From: Lumnitzera littorea | Lineage: Eukaryota; Streptophyta; Magnoliopsida; Myrtales; Combretaceae | DNA length: 64,000 bases | Reading direction: 5' to 3' | Assembly: GCA_024138015.1 (NCBI GenBank) | Contig: JAMXBB010000011.1 | Location: 26,721,984 to 26,785,983, forward strand | Part shown: piece by piece, positions 22,995-35,179 of the stretch | Layout: every line of letters begins with the position of its first letter | Numbering within the stretch: the first letter of the stretch is position 1 | Notes under the pieces: model-generated | Told to the model about the DNA's origin: nothing | The model's database searches: none | Seen by the model: only the letters and a program-made list of their open reading frames with translations | Position numbers and translations under genes: made by a program

Positions 22995-23740
22995 GGTGCA
23001 TAGATTATTGGATTTTTCTTGGGCTTTAATACCGATGAGGTGATCTAAGTAGCTTGAAGAAGAGAGTTGGATTTTCCTTAGGCTTAAGTGCTAGCAAGAT
23101 TGATCTAAGTAAGGTTACAAGGTCTTTCTTGATCATCCATGCTAACAAAATTACTTGAGTAGGCAAGTTAGATTGTTCTAGAGCTTTTATGACTAACGAG
23201 ATTTTCTAAAGGAACATGTTGCTAAGCATTAGTTGGTGTACGCTTTCAATGCATTCACTAGGGTTTTTCTAAGTTTTTGACACGTTAGAATTTTCCATGG
23301 CTTGGACTCCCAAGGTTCAAGCATTTGTTGCCTTGGGTTGCTTAACTATATTCGAGCTTACTAGCTTTAGATTTTCAAACTATGCATTAGCTAAGAGATT
23401 ACTAGGCCACTCTAAAGCGTCTAATGACCGGGCTTAGCAGTTATGATCCCATGATTTACTTGGAGCTTCTATGTTTATGGAGCTATCACAACAGCTAAGT
23501 GCTTCAAAATTAAAAGTGTCGGATTTTTCTCGAGCTTTTATGCTAGCAAGATTATCTAAGTAATCAGATTTTTCTTAGGCATTACTGCCAGTCAAATTTT
23601 TCTCAAACATGAGTGCTACAAGATTATCCGTGCAAATCGGAGCATGAGTGCTACTGGACTATCTGTATGATTTGGATTTTTCCTAGGCATTAAAACCACA
23701 GGATTATTCTTGCAAAGTCACATGAGCAGGCTCTTGAGAC
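22995..23740. repeat. ~60-bp degenerate minisatellite
   Basis: 'ggatttttcttgggctttaa', then 'gctagcaagatt', then 'atctaagtaag' recurs near 23009, 23069, 23128, 23190, 23521, 23568 and 23679. A less repetitive stretch (23250-23500) divides the array. It lies inside or beside the minus-strand LTR element. Confidence 0.7.
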
Positions 23741-23899
23741 CTATATTAAAGTTGTTCCATTTAACTCTGATCATATACTAGGATCTCTCATTTTATTTTG
23801 AGAGTTCTAGCATATGGGATTAAAACTGATTCTCCCTTCATAAATAGCCTTATGTAAGTCACTTTTAGTTAAAGGAAAATGGGCCTTTTAGTCAAGACA

Positions 23900-24600
23900 A
23901 GGTGAGCTCGTGGAATTCTACTTCAAAAGGATAAAAAAAATTAGAGGGATAAAGGAGCAAAGGAATAAACTTGCCCAAGCTTTTCACTTTTGTTCCATTT
24001 TCGCCATTGTCCACATTGTTACTTGTAAGAGAAAAAAAGAATGTTGAACAGAGTTCAGAAAGCTTGGCATTGTGTACTCCTCAGCTATATAGCTTGGCAT
24101 TGGTTGATAAAGCCTTTTGAGCATAAGCCCTTTAAGTTTATGCTAACCTATTTGGTCTCATGGCCTATGTTGTGTCTTTTTGGACCTAGCCTTTCTATCC
24201 TTACAATTGGCCTTACCCTAAGCTTAGCATACGACCTATCCAACTATAAAGACCCTTAATTGCTAGAAGACAACAGATAAGAGTGAATAACCAAGTCAAT
24301 AACCATCTTCTACATTTGTGGAACACATCAAACATTATAGCTCCACTATCCCATACTTGTAGACATATCTTTTGCCCATTATCTTCTCTTTAACTGTCAG
24401 CTCCATTCGTTTATAAATATAAAACTACCATCCAATAGTGAACCATTTGATACTTCGCACATTTGAGCTCACTTTCTACCTTTGAACACTCCTACTCTCC
24501 TCATGCATGACTAACTTAAGTATTAGAGTGGTTACATCAAATAACACCCCAACACCTCTCATTGTTCCTTGTTTTGCAGGCTCATCTACCTACGCGAAGC
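23900..24600 (+). mobile_element. LTR fragment with conserved U5 motif (plus strand)
   Basis: A TATA-like 'tttataaatataaaac' near 24410 is followed about 100 bases later by 'gactaacttaagtattagagtg' (24509-24530) and 'caacacctctcattgttccttgttttgcagg' near 24552-24582, the usual order of R-U5 in a widespread plant LTR type. It faces opposite to the fragment at 22.65 kb. Confidence 0.5.
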
Positions 24601-24729
24601 CTAATTTCACTTGAAACTCTACCAGCGTATATCCTAAGACAACAACATTAAGTTAAATCTCCACCACATTGCCGTGCCTAATTGGTCCATGGAGCTCAGT
24701 TAGATCTTTGTCATTCAATATAGCAGCGA

Positions 24730-26689
24730 CCTAAGACTTCATGCATGCTCAACTTCGTGGCCTGGGATACTGCTATACAGTTCGGTTGCTGAATTTTGTA
24801 ATGCAGCATCTTGGATGACTGCATGGGCAGACTTCGGCTTTAGTGTAGCTGGAATTCTTGGCCGCTTCAAGTCGTTGCGGCTGTTCTTGTATTCGGAATA
24901 TCAGTGTGGGCATACTATTGTAGGACAGCTCGGCCTTATAGCTTAGAGTTGAAAGTTGACTCTTCATGGCTCGGGGCTGTTGGTCAGCGTTGTTTCTAGA
25001 TCAACTTTAAGCGGCTTCTGCAACTTTCGACCTTCTCTAGATGGGGCTACCCGTTAGAGAACTTCATCTGTTTTCAGAAGTGAATAGCTTGATTTGGTGC
25101 TTGTAGAGCTCAGACTTGCTACCTATGGAGAGCTCGGATGGTGCGGTTGACATTAATGGATAGTGTCAACACATCGGGTTAGGTTAGAATGGCTTGTCAA
25201 CCGATCGGAGCTTGGGGCTTGCGTTAGCTTTGTCTATATGTAGCTCGGCATTTTGCAATCATGAAGAGATGACTGTATGTTATTAAGCTCGGATCTCGCC
25301 CGAAGAATCCCGTGTCTTTAGTGTTCAGCTTGTTATGCCATGCGTTGGAGCTTTTCTGTCCAAGGAGTTACTCGGTAGTGTGGACATTCTTCTTCGACCC
25401 GGGGAATAAGTCACTCTTCTCTTGCTGCTGTACCATAAAGCGTAGGTCAGATTTTCGGTCATGTACTCTGCCATCGAAGTTTAGGTCAGTAGCTGTAGTT
25501 TCTCTTCATCACCCCACGGCACGACCTGTTATTGGGGTTAAGAACTTAGCCTTGGAGTTAGTACGGCCAAGTTGTATTGCAGTCGTGGACTTGGGAAATT
25601 CACGAAGTTTAGCTATATTTCGTCTTCGTTGCTTAGTAGTGCTATTGACATCCATTAGCTCGGTATGGTGGCCGGGTAGAAGCTTAGATTTGCAGTCCGC
25701 TATTGGCACTGTTAACTCAGCTAGACCTCGGTTCTCTCCACCATCTGGCCTTGTCCAAGGCATCTTAGTCTTAGTTCACTCTGAGCTCATAGTTGTCCGA
25801 GTTGGCATAGTTGTTCAGTGGGAGTGGGTTTTAGTGAGCTGCTGCTTGGATTTTTCACTTCATCGTTTTGTTCTCCGAGCCAGCTAATCTTCCGCGTGCT
25901 ACAGTTCTAGTGCAGGAAAAACTTGGACCCACTGTCGTAATTTGTCAAAGCTCGGTTCTTTGTGCGGCTCGGCATTGGATATTGCCATTGTTGTTAAGCT
26001 CGGCTTGGTGGATTTCGGGCACGCATGAGTCTCGATAGTTGCTTTAGGCCTTTATGCGTGCTTTTAATTGTTCTGCATTTCGTTTGGAAAAGCTACTCGG
26101 TATTAACCGCTACTTGCTGCAATTGTGGGTAAGCTCGGTATAGTAGAATGATTGCCCAAGAGAATAACTCGGCATGGTTGCTCTGCAGGTAGCTTGGCAA
26201 AAAGAATGCTCAGAGATTGCGTAATGGCAGCTCGACAGGGTACTCTGCAGTGGCTATGACCGAGCACGGATGCCCTTTTAAGCTCAGTAGAGTTTGTCCG
26301 TGTAGGAACTAAGCTAGGATCCCAGTGCTATGGCTGGATTCTAATGCGCTAGGAACAGCGACTCAGATCTCAATCTGCTGTCGCTCGTAGTTGATCAGAC
26401 TTCGTATCTACTTTATATCCACCGTGGAATTTGTGGCTAGTTTCAGTTCTACTCCCTGCTGATGGCTCGGTACCGAATTGCAGTAGTTTGGACTTTTGCC
26501 CCTGCTATCCGTGGTTCGGCTGCTAATGCCATCCGTAAGTCCGTGCTGCATCCATCAGCAGTTCGATGCTTGCTCAGACACTGTAGTTCGGGCTTTAGCC
26601 ATTGTATAGGTTAGCATCAGGGGGATTTTTGATGCTTAGATTTGGTGCATTCTTGGTTCACTCGGCATAAGGGGATTTTTCTTTTTGCT
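24730..26689 (+). other. GC-richer non-coding block rich in AGCTCGG
   Basis: Composition is about half GC, well above both flanks. 'gctcgg' or 'actcgg' recurs at irregular spacing, for example near 24920, 24973, 25131, 25240, 25287, 25657, 25951, 25965, 25995, 26095, 26131, 26168, 26465 and 26662. It follows the plus-strand U5 motif at 24.5 kb, so it may be the internal region of a non-autonomous retroelement. The 191-codon plus frame (25312-25887) has no recognisable domain and an overlapping open frame on the other strand. I read both as effects of higher GC. The PMD-MULE is inserted at its right edge. Confidence 0.5.
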
Positions 26690-26699
26690 GTTGTTGTTG
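26690..26699. repeat. Target-site duplication, left (PMD-MULE)
   Basis: 'gttgttgttg', repeated at 32579-32588. MULEs duplicate 9, sometimes 10, bp. The sequence is a simple triplet run, so chance agreement is possible, but it abuts matching TIR ends on both sides. Confidence 0.65.
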
Positions 26700-26890
26700 G
26701 GGTTGTTTACTTTTACAGTATAAATTGCGAAAAAATGTATAAAAATGGTGTGTTCAAGAAAAATTTTATGAAAATAATGCACACGCTTTCATTATTCATT
26801 AATTTTTTTTAACTAAGTAAGAAGGTATGCATAAGAAGTGCGCTTTCTTTATTTAATAAGAAAGCGTGCGTAAGAAATATGCCTTCATTA
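26700..26890 (+). repeat. Left TIR of the PMD-MULE
   Basis: 'gggttgtttacttttacagtataaattgcgaaaaaatgtataaaaatgg' aligns with the reverse complement of 32530-32578, with about 80% identity over the first 50 bases. The left copy then has about 30 extra bases before 'acacgctttcattattcattaatttttttt' matches again. Confidence 0.8.
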
Positions 26891-27479
26891 TTCACTAGTC
26901 AAGCGCACTTCATACATGCGCCTTCAGTGTTAATAAATTTTTTTTTTAAAAGTTACATTATGTAATTAATTAAGTTATTAAATAAATACACATCTCTTTC
27001 ATATGTCTTCAATGTTACTACCATGTATATTCAAGTGAGGCTTCATATACTCCATAGCTAAATACTTTCAATATAGCAAGTTAGTTACTTATTCTACTCA
27101 TAAGTTAAATTCTCGCTTCATATTCCCTCTTGCTAAGTATACTACCTACAAAAACTATTAATGGAGCAGATCGGCTTAAATGATTCACTAAAATACGAAT
27201 TAAACTTGTTAAAAACAGCTATAGCATAAAGAAAGTATATATATACAGTAAACTATCAGTATTAAAAGAATAGTAATATAATATGAAAAATCATTTAAAA
27301 AAACTATTTACACAGTGAGTAATAGATGTCAATAATACATAACAATCAAACTAAGTAATATAAATATAGTTATTTATAACCACTTCCTCCTAGATCAATT
27401 AATTATTTTTCGAAACAAGCTAATAATGATGGTCTACATGTGGATGGACTATCTGATGGCTGAGGCTCATATGGCTATA

Positions 27480-29330
27480 AAGGAGTATCAATAAAATCTA
27501 CATGAAAAATTAGAGTAGGTAGAGATGGTGGTAGTTGGGTATCAGCATCTTCTATGTGTATTGTTTGAGGCCATCTTGTACGACGTTTACAAGGAGCTGG
27601 TGGTGTCGACTGTGGATATATCGACACGTAAGCACCAAGAGTGTTGAATGAGATATGGCTCGAACTAAAGGCATAAGTGATGGAATGGCGAGATCCCGAT
27701 GGCATAGAATCATCACAATATCCCCGACCACATGCCTATGCTGGTCGACATCCTTTTGTGCAAACTTTAAGACCTGCACGCGATCAAGGGGTAGGTATAA
27801 GGGCTAGCTCAGTTAGCTAGTTGGGAAATAATATTAAACCGTCATGCTCTTCAAGATGGTGAAAACCACTATCGATGATATAATGAGTAACATGGACATC
27901 ATTTACTAACCTTGCCCAATGTAGAGTGTCTGCCTATAGTTAATAAAACAGTTAATGTTGTATTCATATAGACTGCTTTGGGAAAAACCATAAGGGAAAT
28001 GGAAGGAAAGCTTACCAAGTATCCCATCACAGCCCCATGATGGGTAATGTATTGGCGTGTATGATCTCTATACCAGTCATAGTAAGTTGAATTGACATCT
28101 CTTAGTTCCTCAAGTCGATATGTATTCCTAATGGGCGACTATCCAATTAATGTATGTCCTACCTCTAAGGTCGATATGATGTAGTTCGTCACCTATATGA
28201 ATGTTGATCGATATCGATTAGAAATCGCCAAACTGTCATATAATATGGTCGGGGAAATACACATTTGTGGAAACACATTAATGGAACCCTGGTCATCTAA
28301 ATAGCTTAACCAATACTGCAAGATGGGGGTAGAAGATCAATAAGATCATCTGAGTCACACGACCTACAATGCATTTGGAAAGAAAGTACATTAATAATCC
28401 ATAAATTTTTAATGAAGATCAACAACAAAATCAAATTCAAGAAATGCATACTTATCTACTCGTCTACAAATCAAATGCAGTCTGGTACGCATCCATAACA
28501 TGCGTAGTATGGTGCATAGTGTCTCGTGATATGGCCCACTTAGTAGCTAGTAGTAGGCCTTCCTGTATGGTGAAGCTAGACTTGATCTGTAGTACAATGT
28601 AGGGAAAATGATCTCACACCCATATCTGCAGTAGTATGGCGACACCTTTAATTTCCTACGCTCCTGATCGTGTAGCCCTACAAAGTTGATGATATAACCA
28701 AGCCAAATAAACTGATCCCTAACTAAATGTCACAGCATATAGGAAATACTCCAGTATCGGCAGGAACATCATGTGAATAAGGGATTGAGACTTATCCGCA
28801 AATAAAAATCCACCAAACAATTACAAGATATATGCACGAGTATGCCAATGAATGGTCTCATCATTTGCACCAGCAAGAAGTATATTAAATCTGTCCCGTA
28901 ACCAATGCAAGCTAATACGTCCCCTTCTGTTAGTACTGTCAATAGGGTAGTCTCCTAATAATCTCTTAACTACTTGAGGCCATATTAATTACGTATGCCC
29001 AGTCACTACAGCCCCATCGATACAGAAAGCAAACAAGACCTCTATGTCCTGTAATGTGATCGTTATCTCCCCGTAAGCCATATGGAAGGTGTTGGTCTCG
29101 AGTTTCCACCTCTTGACTAACGCATGTAATCAAGTGATGATTGACCTGTATGAATGGCAGCCATGCAACCCTTAAAAAACCAGCATTGGTAAGGTGAGTG
29201 ATGAAGCGATCATCTAATGGTATCTATGACGAGCCCTTACGCAAACTCTATTTCAATTCTCGACGAACCATAATGTGCTCGCCTCCCTATAATATTAGAT
29301 TTATTTCATTATAATAGTGGAAAACTATTG
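27480..29330 (-). pseudogene. Plant mobile domain (PMD, MAIN-like) gene relic
   Basis: Minus-strand translation gives, in order: 'IPLDDRFITHLTNAGFLRVA' then 'WLPFIQVNHHLIT' (about 29150-29235), the usual PMD start (L..AGF..V..L..I..D..LI.AL); 'TRDQHLPYGLRGDNDHITGHR' (about 29040-29110), the 'ETHTFHLP.GE..ITLQDV' block; 'TRVPLMCFHKCVFPRPYYM' (about 28210-28290), the 'VPLI.F..VE.H.PDRV..QFG' block; and 'DVNSTYYDWYRDHTRQYI' (about 28030-28090), the 'W...Y..W...R' block. The acidic/proline-rich C-terminal tail runs to 27.48 kb. PMD proteins (MAIN, MAIL1) act in nuclear silencing in Arabidopsis; the domain also occurs in transposons. Frequent stops show this copy is dead. It lies just downstream of the transposase. 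Confidence 0.75.
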
Positions 29331-29569
29331 AACTGTACAAATTAAAAGGTAAATTAACATCAAAACATTCCCGAAAATCCCATGTCCTGCGATTGATGTT
29401 ATCCTTATCTATACAATACTGATGGGTCACTCGGTCTTGAATCCACCTAACCTATTAAACAATAAAAAAATATGTTTTGTCATTGACTTATAGAAGCATA
29501 ACATGATATGATATGTAATGTAATATAAGAAAACAACATATATATGTTTGTCTATATCATTTCTATTAA

Positions 29570-31640
29570 GTTGAGGACACCTTCTCTTATTGTGTCCTTC
29601 CATTCAACACACGCTACACCTGCTCTTATCGGTAGGCTCCCTTAAGTCCATCTCCATGTAGAATCTCTTTTTTCTTGATTTACCCAAACCACGTTTTAGG
29701 TTCTTGTTAGGTGTGAGGAACAGATAATCGAGACGGAGCCAATTCAACTTATCACCTATTGGCATGAAGTGTCTGGCGTAGACATCCAATTGATTGGACT
29801 ACGTATACCATACACCAATGTACCAACTAGTAGTAACTCGAATAGAATTAAGTTCTCTTATTGCATGTAAGCACGGGATTCTATAGATTTTCTATTTCCT
29901 ATATGAACACGTCATTCTATTCGTATTTACAATATGTGTTTGACCGCTTCGTTTCATCACTTTATTTGGTTCACATCTCTAACTTGTCTTCATCACTCAT
30001 ATCCCGTTTTTACGGCTATATTGCTTGATGGAATGAGCTAGAGCTTACTTGGCCCACATTTTTAGATTCTTTGCAACATATTTCGTATTCACTTGCCTTG
30101 CGTCTATTTCCTTCCTCACTTGTTCGACTCTTCTCTCCTAATGATCGATACAGTTGTAAAAAATTTTCTTGACAAGTGTAGTAAGAGGCAATCCCCTATA
30201 TCTTTTTAAGACAACGTTGTAACTTTTATCCATATTGAGTGTCATATATCCAAATCGATAAAAACTGTCATAAGACAATGTCCATTTGCTATTGTCAAAT
30301 AGTGCAAACCATGATGGCACGTACCAAGATAGCGTCCATTTGCTATTGCATTCAACAAAATTGGAAGCTTATTGTACGCTTTCTCTTAATTGCCATATAC
30401 CATCTCCATAGCCTTTCTCTTCGCATCTTAAACTCTCTTCTGAATCACATTATAGCCAAACATGTTTAAAATATTTGCTTGTAAGTCTACAATCTTTATA
30501 TCAGGATTCTCTTTAACATTATTGATGAAACAATTAGCCATAAGTGTACTATCGATCTGTCTGTAGTCTTGCATCACATCGAGGTTGACACACATGTATG
30601 GACTCTTAAGAATTGTTATGATGAATACCCTCATTAAACTTTTATATGATACCCATAGTCTCTATTTGCATCCATTATCCTTCTCCCTACAATGAACTGC
30701 CCATAGGTTCAGTTTTGATTGATTAATGTAGTAATCACAATGGTTGTTGATGTGATATATTTTCACAGTGTCAATAAGCTCATCCTTCGTACTAAAGCGT
30801 TGTCCAACAAATAAATCCACATCGTCAACCTGGTTCTTAAATTCTATATAACCACTGTCACCACCAATGTTCATCTATGGAATTGAATCTCTAACTTAGG
30901 ATTTTTGCATCCCACTCTAATTATACTAAGGAGCCATCCCAATTCCCTAGCTAGTAGTGAACTGAGGTGCGGATGGAACGTTGCTTGATATATACTCTAA
31001 CATGGCTGCATAATTTACAATGTTTTCAACTTCTATAATTTCTTCATCTATTTCATATTCAACACCTACGTGCTCCCCTTCAACCTCAGTTGCAAGTCCC
31101 ATTAGAATCATATCTTTATCAGGGTCATAGCCCGGGTCATCCTACAATATTGACCCTATTTCTATATCAATTGCCTCTTCGTTCACATCACCTTCACCAA
31201 AAGTAAGGTCTTCTACTAGATAAGTTTCCGGTCCGACATACATAGGGTTGTCTTCATCAGTTTGATACACTTGAGGTTAAGGAAAACTGAAAAACCTAAC
31301 TCGTAAAGTTCTATTAACAGTAGTCCTGTTAGGCTAACCAAAAGCCCTGACATATATCTCTTGTATCCGATTTTCTCCAAATGCATTGACCATTTCTATA
31401 AGGTTTTCTACATCATCATTTGCCATCAAAGTATACGAAACACCTCTTTCATAGTAATAAGGATTAACTCTGATGCTTGTACAGGTCTGCTGGAGAAAAT
31501 GGTTGTAATTAGAATCTTTCCTCGTCTTCAATTTTTTCACCGGGTCCTTATCATATTGTGGACCATTACTTCTATTTAAAATATTCCCACCTACATATAC
31601 AATTATCTTCACGTGATCAACCATTGACAACCTGTTGAGT
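29570..31640 (-). pseudogene. MULE transposase relic lacking its DDE core
   Basis: Readable minus-strand blocks: the PB1-like N-terminus (31334-31630, with 'KIIVYVGGNIL' and 'ENLIEMVNAFGENRIQEIYV'); an acidic linker (about 31000-31250); the MuDR DNA-binding region (30428-30874, with 'LFVGQRFSTKDELIDTVKIY' and 'DYRQIDSTLMANCFI'); then directly the post-catalytic part (30138-30320, with 'YDSFYRFGYMTLNMDKSYN' and 'LPLTTLVKKIFYN'); SWIM remnants (about 29830-29880); and the tail (29604-29789, with 'LFLTPNKNLKRGLG' and 'MDLREPTDKSRCSVC') ending in a CX2CX4HX4C knuckle. Between 'GNWEKAYNKLPILLNAI' and 'FDNSKWTLSYD' the roughly 200-residue DDE domain is missing. Internal deletion of the catalytic core is typical of non-autonomous derivatives. 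Confidence 0.8.
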
Positions 31641-32429
31641 CATAAATGGCAAAATCAGTAAAGTTCATATGATTTTCCACGGTTCGTAGCACTTACACTA
31701 TTTCAATTCTTGGTTAAGCATCTCATTACATACTATAACAATAAGCTTCCATGTAACTTTATTTTTCAGTGGGGCTTATCATCGCACCCATACAATTTCA
31801 CTTCTTAGAGAGACATCTTATCACTTCACATTATTACAGTAAGCTCCCACATAACTTTATTTCTTGGTGGGACATCTCATTACACCCACACAATTACACT
31901 TTTAGGTAAGCTAACTTATTACACACTATAACTTCATACTATAACTATAAGCTTCTACACGATTTTATTTTTTGGTGGGATGTAATTAATACATCAATAA
32001 AATCACATATAATATACGAGTCGCATATATATTTTTTTACATAACTGTTACTACTTATATAACTACAAAAATTATAAACACTACAAAATTATTAATAAAA
32101 AACAAAATTCAACATGCATATTAAGAAAATATGAACACTATAAAATTTACCAAGTAACTATGTTTTACATAGACAATATAAATATAATTATAAATACATC
32201 ATCATTTATATTTAAAAAAAATTATTACAAAACAAAAATTACTGAGAGTTACTTACAATTGGGTTGAGAAAAAGAAGGTACTACTTTTTACTCGAAAAAA
32301 GAAAATAGTGTCAAGTTATCGCTCTGAGGGAGAATATCAGAGGTTCCAAAGATTTTATGAAATTTGAAGAGATGAGAATGAAGGTCTCAAATGCTAAAAT
32401 TGGGGGGTATACATAGGCGAATTAAAAAG

Positions 32430-32578
32430 GTACACATAAACAATGTGCTTTCCTTATAAATATAGATGGCGCGTACACACGACGCGCCTTTAGTTAAAAA
32501 AATCAATGAATAGTAAACGTGTGTGTACGCCATTTTTTTACATTTTTCTGTAATTTATACTATAGAAGTACAAAACTC
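32430..32578 (-). repeat. Right TIR of the PMD-MULE
   Basis: Reverse complement starts 'gagttttgtacttctatag' and matches the left TIR. Next to it is the second 'gttgttgttg'. It lies upstream of the transposase on the minus strand, as a MULE promoter TIR should. Confidence 0.8.
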
Positions 32579-32588
32579 GTTGTTGTTG
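32579..32588. repeat. Target-site duplication, right (PMD-MULE)
   Basis: 'gttgttgttg', identical to 26690-26699. Confidence 0.65.
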
Positions 32589-34988
32589 CCTAAATCATTC
32601 AAAGGCATCAGCCTTTTGTGATACCGACCGCTCTATAAAAAAACTAAAGAAGAAAGGCTTTTTACTTTATGTAATGAAATAATCATGGACCCAAAAAGGG
32701 GGTGCTTCTAATTTCTAAGTAATCAACTTTTGCTGAGAGTGTCTAAAGTTGCAAATTTTTTGTTCGAATCCTCTTAAGCACATCTTAAGCTGAAAACTTT
32801 ATGAGTGTTTTAATATACCCAGAATTTACGATGAAGGTGAATTATCCCAAGGGTACAGTGTATACATCGGGTAAGACACCACATATCGTTCTATCAAGCA
32901 ATTTTCTTCAGTCATGATATCAATTGGAAAAGAACCCGAGAATCATGTCTGAACAATGATCGTTAGATCTACTCTAATCTGGAGAAAAACTAATATATGA
33001 GGCTAGAATATGATTGGATCTGTAAAGATCAATACAAATTCATAGGAGGAAAATAGAACGAGAAATTTGATTTGAAATGCAAGGAAATTGTCCATTTTGA
33101 ATTGTCTTGGTTCCTATAGACAACACTAATGTTGAGCGTAATTTTCGCTCCTTAAGTTTGCCAGTAGAGGAGAGATTCCTCAATTACTTTGAAACTTAAA
33201 GTCAGTGAGGTGATAACTCCAATGAGAGTGTGTTAAGAGAGAAGGAAGTATTTTATCTGGGTTTTATCTCTTATTTATAAGGAATGAGGCTAAATTATTT
33301 TTTTGGAATAGGCATAGTTTAGATCTTGGATCAATTGGTTTAGGCTTAAAGACCCATCCCAAAATACTTATTGATAAGTTCTATTTTTTATCATTTATTA
33401 GTACAATTGACACCATAGGTAAGTTTGTTTTTAGTCTATTTCGAAGAAAGAAATATAGAGTTGTTTACTTTGGAGTATTTCTTCCATTACAATTAGTATA
33501 GTTTGTTCTTCTTTTTTCTTTAAGAATAAAAAAAAAAAAAAGTTTCTTGTTGAAGCTTGTAGCTCTACAGTGGAAGAGGTGAAAACTTAGCATCTATTTA
33601 TTTTCCAATTGTAGAGGATTTTGTGGTGAGCCATGCAAATGGTTAAGGTTGTCATTAAATATTCCTGGATGGACAGAATTTTAAACTTTCGCATTTTTAT
33701 AGTCTTTTCTTTCTTTTACTACAGTTGCATTATTATTTTCATGTATCCTCGTGAAATTCCATAGATATGGGCTTTGCGATATTGCTCTCAAGGTTTTTCT
33801 ACTACTAAGCTTGGTAATAACAGCTATTTGTTCATTCATAATGAGAATGTAACATGTAACACTCGAATTCAACGGAAGAGTTTCATTTTTCTTTTCTTTC
33901 TTTCTTTTTATTTTTATTTTTATTTTTTTGACAATGGTCTTCCAGACGAAGGTATTCCACTTGATATATGCATACTAGAACATAGCTCGAGTTGTGGCAA
34001 TTGTGGTTTACATTTTCATACTGATCGAAAATCATGTATTAAAAGTCAAAATATGATGCTTAAGTAAATATTCTTGGACTTAGAAAAATAATTTCCGAAA
34101 TCATAACACAAAACCACCCTTGACATGACACAAGAAATCCTTGGCACAACACAAAATAAGACACAAGGATTATAAAAAAATATACAAAATATTTTACATT
34201 ATCTTAAAGAGTTGTACATCGATAAGGGGCAAGGAATAAGTTAGGTTGAAGACCCAGTTCACAATCAGACAAGGAAAAACAAATAATTAAAGAGTGAAAT
34301 TTGATACGACCTTGGTAATATACCAATAATTTGTATTTGGTCTAAATGCAACATGAAACTATAGAATAATAAATCTGAAAAGTGATTCAAAATATTCGAA
34401 AACTCTCTACTTCTTTAAACGCCCAAATTTGATATGAAATTCGATCCAAGTCTAATTAACCAAATTTGCAGGAAAATTACCTTTGGAAATGATGTATGTT
34501 TATTCTTTAAACATGATACAAATAAATCAAATCAATGCAATCCCACGGAAAAAGGATTCTTAAACGGATTAAACACATTATTCGACTAATCTATAAACAT
34601 TCAAATTAAAACAGTTCTTTTAATCGTAACATGTGCCAAAATATGAAAATATGTGAAAATCTTGGTACAGTTTATTGATGTCATCCTTCCCATTTCATTC
34701 ACCACTTCAACAACTATGAGGCTTGTATATTGATCGACTATCTTCAAGGACGGTGGTATACTGAAGGGGGCTTCTAATTCCAAGGCCCAGTAATGTATTA
34801 AGCCCACTCAGTCATGGACAAAAGTCCAAACCTAACTCCAAACAAAACCTAATCAGATCGAAAGTTTGGCTGTCGTGTTTCTTGCTTTTTGTTCGAACCA
34901 TTATCCCCTGACGTTAGATTCGCGGTTTGCTTTGCAGTTCATCCACAAAGTCCAAAATATTTTTAGTTGACTGATAATCATTAGAGTT
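32589..34988. other. Unassigned, with a minus-strand LTR fragment
   Basis: 33110-33280 shares 'agattcctcaatt' and 'gataactcc' with the LTR fragment at 22.7 kb and has a minus-strand TATA-like 'ccttataaataagag' (33262-33284). The rest shows no recognisable protein. The open frames at 33774-34067 (plus) and 34601-34807 (minus) match no family I know. Confidence 0.45.
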
Positions 34989-34997
34989 AAGTTCATG
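34989..34997. repeat. Target-site duplication, left (second MULE)
   Basis: 'aagttcatg' against 'aagtccatg' at 44071-44079, 8 of 9 identical, directly outside matching TIR ends. Confidence 0.65.
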
Positions 34998-35175
34998 AGG
35001 ATCAACCTTGTATAGATATCCAAATATTCTGAAATTTTCATTTTAGTACTTAAATTTATCAAATTTTTATTTAGGTCTTGAACTCTTTAAAATATACATA
35101 CTTTGACCTCTATTATAAAGTGTAGAAACAGACGTTAGTATGTGTTGATGTGGAATGTATATAACATTAAATAAA
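34998..35175 (+). repeat. Left TIR of the second MULE
   Basis: Matches the reverse complement of 43890-44070 from 'aggatcaac' to about 'gttgatgtggaatg', with small indels. Confidence 0.75.
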
Positions 35176-35179
35176 CAAA

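Larger units (their letters stand above)
26700..32578 (-). mobile_element. PMD-bearing Mutator-like element (5.9 kb)
   Basis: A complete element by its ends: TIRs at 26700-26890 and 32430-32578, flanked by 'gttgttgttg' on both sides. On the minus strand it carries a MULE transposase relic (29.57-31.64 kb) and then a plant mobile domain relic (27.96-29.33 kb) with a trailing tail to 27.48 kb. Association of PMD genes with MULEs is known in plants (the MAIN/MAIL family is thought to have spread this way), but a unit with both genes between readable ends is uncommon to see directly. Both genes have many stops, and the transposase has lost its catalytic core, so it cannot move itself. Confidence 0.75.

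Noticed and set aside
25312..25887. 191-codon open frame, the longest in the window
   Set aside because: No recognisable domain, opposite strand also open, lies in a GC-richer block where stop codons are rarer, no splice or promoter signs.
27400..32600. Host PMD gene rather than transposon
   Set aside because: The presence of a MULE transposase in the same direction, TIRs, and a flanking duplication point to a mobile element; many stops exclude a working host gene.
32755..32775. B-box-like 'gttcgaatcc' as a second tRNA-like site
   Set aside because: No A box at a suitable distance and no pairing acceptor arms.
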